Shown here: positions 7,250 through 8,386 of the stretch, in pieces | Position numbering within the stretch: position 1 is the first letter of the stretch | Layout: each line of letters starts with the position of its first letter | NCBI GenBank assembly: GCA_031276545.1 | Contig: JAISMW010000045.1 | Coordinates: 1 to 8,386, forward strand | Length of the DNA: 8,386 nt | Reading direction: 5' to 3' | Source of the DNA: Tannerellaceae bacterium | GTDB taxonomy: Bacteria; Bacteroidota; Bacteroidia; Bacteroidales; Tannerellaceae | The notes under the pieces: model-generated | Seen by the model: the letters and a program-made list of their open reading frames with translations, nothing else | What the model was told of the DNA's origin: nothing | Database searches by the model: none | Program-made: the position numbers and the translations under genes

Positions 7250-7708
7250 ATGAGAGTGAATAACGCAAAGGTTCAGTCGATCATAGAAAATGCATTGGCA
7301 TCGGTAATAAAAGAACTGACAAAGAACGAGTCAGGTAATTTTATCAGCGACCTGTACGTTCAAGCGGATGCAGAAAGCGGTGAATTTCACATCTTTGGTG
7401 AAGAAGAGAACTTGTTAGGAAAGATTGTTGTTTTTGAGTGGGTGAACAGTGAAGAAGCAACTTTCTACAAGAAAGTAAGCCCCACAATAAAAGCTGCGCT
7501 TACGTCTCTTACCGCCAGGAACCTATTTAATCACTCATGCTTTCTTCGGCCTTTTTCAATAAGCATGGTTGACGAGAGTTTTACAGTAATAGAAGAACTT
7601 CTCTTTATAGACGACAATACATTTCGATTGGATGACCCTTTGCTGAAAGATTTGGATGCCGAATTAGACAACTTTCTCAAAGCCCTCCTTTCAGACTTGC
7701 CGAAATAG
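7250..7708 (+). CDS. Small acidic protein of unknown function, overlapping tRNA-Thr
   Basis: The product has 152 residues, with no signal peptide or membrane segment, so it is probably cytosolic. It begins with an amphipathic helix (VQSIIENALASVIKELTK), continues with a beta-rich middle (NFISDLYVQADAESGEFHIF, GKIVVFEWV), and ends in a very acidic helix (LDDPLLKDLDAELDNFLKALL). I do not recognise a named domain; it has the look of a conserved Bacteroidales hypothetical protein, which is an impression from memory. The start at 7250 is supported by the AAGAAG tract 10-15 bases upstream and by the promoter at 7208. The last three codons, CCG AAA TAG, lie wholly inside the tRNA-Thr gene (acceptor stem and bases 8-10), so the stop codon is supplied by the tRNA. 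GC content is lower than in pdxST and valS. Confidence 0.85.
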   Translation: MRVNNAKVQSIIENALASVIKELTKNESGNFISDLYVQADAESGEFHIFGEEENLLGKIVVFEWVNSEEATFYKKVSPTIKAALTSLTARNLFNHSCFLRPFSISMVDESFTVIEELLFIDDNTFRLDDPLLKDLDAELDNFLKALLSDLPK

Positions 7709-7771
7709 CTCAGTTGGTAGAGCAATTCATTCGTAATGAATAGGTCGCCGGTTCGAGTCCGGCTTTCGGCT
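7699..7771 (+). tRNA. tRNA-Thr (anticodon CGT)
   Basis: A complete 73-nt cloverleaf: acceptor stem GCCGAAA/TTTCGGC (7 bp), D arm GCTC/GAGC with AGTTGGTA loop, anticodon stem ATTCA/TGAAT with loop TTCGTAA (anticodon CGT, reading ACG), variable loop AGGTC, and T arm GCCGG/CCGGC with loop TTCGAGT. All stems pair without mismatch. The discriminator base is T and the CCA end is not encoded, so it must be added after transcription. The first ten bases overlap the end of the 7250-7708 gene on the same strand. Confidence 0.97.
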
Positions 7772-7822
7772 CACACACATACCTGGCCACTGATTTCAAG
7801 AGACTTTGTTGCAACGGCAGTC

Positions 7823-7848
7823 ACGACAGGATGATTCTTTTCTGTCGT
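7823..7848 (+). other. Hairpin downstream of tRNA-Thr
   Basis: ACGACAG (7823-7829) pairs with CTGTCGT (7842-7848) around a 12-nt loop. It lies about 50 nt past the tRNA end and could be a 3' boundary or processing element, but no T-run follows on the plus strand, so it is not called a terminator. Confidence 0.4.
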
Positions 7849-7896
7849 TGTATAAGAATTAACTTGACTTTGTAAGCATGGGGGCATACCAATCCC

Positions 7897-7977
7897 TATA
7901 GTTTATTTAGTCAGTCTTTATTAATTCATCATTTCATTGAATATCAATAAACTATATAAATTAATAAGGACTGACTA
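7897..7977. repeat. Two crossing inverted repeats (A-B-A'-B')
   Basis: Arm A, TATAGTTTATT (7897-7907), is the exact reverse complement of A' (7946-7956). Arm B, TAGTCAGTCTTTATTAATT (7908-7926), pairs with B' (7959-7977) over 19 positions with one non-Watson-Crick position, which in plus-strand RNA would be a U-G wobble. The order is A, B, A', B', so the two stems interlock rather than nest: as RNA they would be alternative folds or a strained pseudoknot, and as DNA they are two overlapping inverted repeats. The element is very AT-rich and lies in gene-free sequence. Confidence 0.85.
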
Positions 7978-8033
7978 TTTGGCTCTCGTACTGGTCGGTA
8001 CAGGCCTCTCCGGAAAATATTTTGCCCCTACCA

Positions 8034-8053
8034 CCGTCAGTTAAAACTGACGG
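8034..8053. repeat. Perfect 9-bp-arm palindrome
   Basis: CCGTCAGTTAAAACTGACGG is CCGTCAGTT, AA, then its exact reverse complement. There is no T-run on either side, so it is not a standard terminator. It is followed at 8070-8079 by a smaller hairpin of the same style, GGCTAAAGCC. It could be an operator or a dispersed repeat; I cannot decide which. Confidence 0.8.
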
Positions 8054-8220
8054 CAACAAGGAAGAATTAGGCTAAAGCCCTGCAGTGCGAAAATAGATAT
8101 AAAGACTGCCAGACGCCGTTTTCGCCATATTATCCGTACATTTACGCAGTCAATTTTTTAGTGTTTACCTTTAATGTATTACAACCATGACAACAGAACA
8201 CACTGCAAACAAAAAGGGGA

Positions 8221-8273
8221 ATCCGTGCCACCCCCTGCCCAACCGAAGCACGGTACGCCCGACCGGGACGGAT
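8221..8273. repeat. GC-rich block with competing inverted repeats
   Basis: ATCCGT (8221-8226) pairs with ACGGAT (8268-8273), and the overlapping CGTGC (8224-8228) pairs with GCACG (8248-8252), so the two stems partly exclude each other. The block is C-rich on the plus strand and stands out from the AT-rich flanks. No function can be assigned. Confidence 0.45.
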
Positions 8274-8299
8274 GCCTCCGCCTATGTACATGCGCGGTG

Positions 8300-8336
8300 T
8301 AATTTTGTACGAGGCTAATTTGTCAACCTTTCTTTG
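8300..8336 (+). promoter_or_regulatory. Possible rightward promoter near the right edge
   Basis: TAATTTTG at 8300-8307 matches the -7 pattern but has no TTTG at the right distance upstream. Alternatively its TTTG (8304-8307) could be the -33 box for TTTCTTTG at 8329-8336, 21 bases on and one base off TAnnTTTG. Either would point to a gene beyond the window. The ATG at 8370 runs into a stop after three codons. Confidence 0.25.
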
Positions 8337-8386
8337 CCCCTTGTAATCAGTAAAAAACAGTGGAAACAAATGATGATATAATAATC

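Larger units (their letters stand above)
7772..8386. other. Gene-free stretch rich in inverted repeats
   Basis: No convincing gene was found in 615 bp. It holds a 7-bp hairpin just after the tRNA, a crossing inverted-repeat element (7897-7977), a palindrome (8034-8053) with a small GGCTAAAGCC hairpin at 8070-8079, and a GC-rich block (about 8217-8295) in AT-rich surroundings. A 75-codon minus-strand frame at 8142-8369 looks like translated spacer and is not called. No second copy of the tRNA-Thr 3' end is present, so no attachment-site pair can be shown within the window. Confidence 0.55.

Noticed and set aside
7751..7771. tRNA-Thr 3' end as an element attachment site
   Set aside because: There is no second copy of the tRNA end and no integrase gene in the window, so nothing beyond the general habit of such elements supports it.
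8142..8369. 75-codon minus-strand ORF
   Set aside because: It runs through a GC-rich inverted-repeat block, has no recognisable motif and no promoter; it looks like translated spacer.

Overview
The window comes from a Bacteroidota genome, most likely order Bacteroidales. The support is: two promoters of the Bacteroidales type (a TTTG box upstream of TAnnTTTG) before pdxS and before the 7250 gene; weak or absent Shine-Dalgarno sequences; a lipoprotein resembling a Bacteroidota-specific family; and protein sequences of Bacteroidales character. The genus cannot be fixed from this window. Coding regions are moderately GC-rich and the spacers are mixed.

Layout. Positions 2-310 hold the C-terminal end of a charged protein, probably from a conjugative or mobilizable element. 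Positions 311-1900 are a long stretch without a confident gene. It contains a very strong terminator hairpin (642-687), a GC-rich block with a 21-bp tandem pair, an AT-rich array of twelve 21-bp units plus a decayed thirteenth (943-1212), a diverged 105-bp direct duplication, and small competing hairpins. The array is open in one plus frame and two minus frames, so an ORF call there is not secure. Positions 1901-6110 carry an operon-like core block: a consensus promoter, pdxS and pdxT (the two subunits of PLP synthase), then valS (valyl-tRNA synthetase). A lipoprotein gene (6149-7183, DUF6340-like) follows 38 bp later on the same strand. A new promoter near 7208 drives a small conserved-looking acidic protein (7250-7708). 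Its stop codon lies inside the following tRNA-Thr(CGT) gene (7699-7771). The last 615 bp contain no convincing gene but several inverted repeats, including a crossing A-B-A'-B' pair at 7897-7977 and a near-perfect 20-nt palindrome at 8034-8053.

How the genes fit together. PdxS and PdxT make pyridoxal 5'-phosphate from ribose 5-phosphate, glyceraldehyde 3-phosphate and glutamine. ValS charges tRNA-Val. The lipoprotein is an envelope protein of unknown role. The 7250 gene and tRNA-Thr probably share a transcript, because no separate tRNA promoter can be seen. The most unusual part of the window is the repeat-rich region 690-1600. Its 21-bp period equals two DNA helical turns and also seven codons, so both a DNA-level role (phased protein binding) and a repetitive-peptide role are possible. 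The sequence alone does not decide between them.
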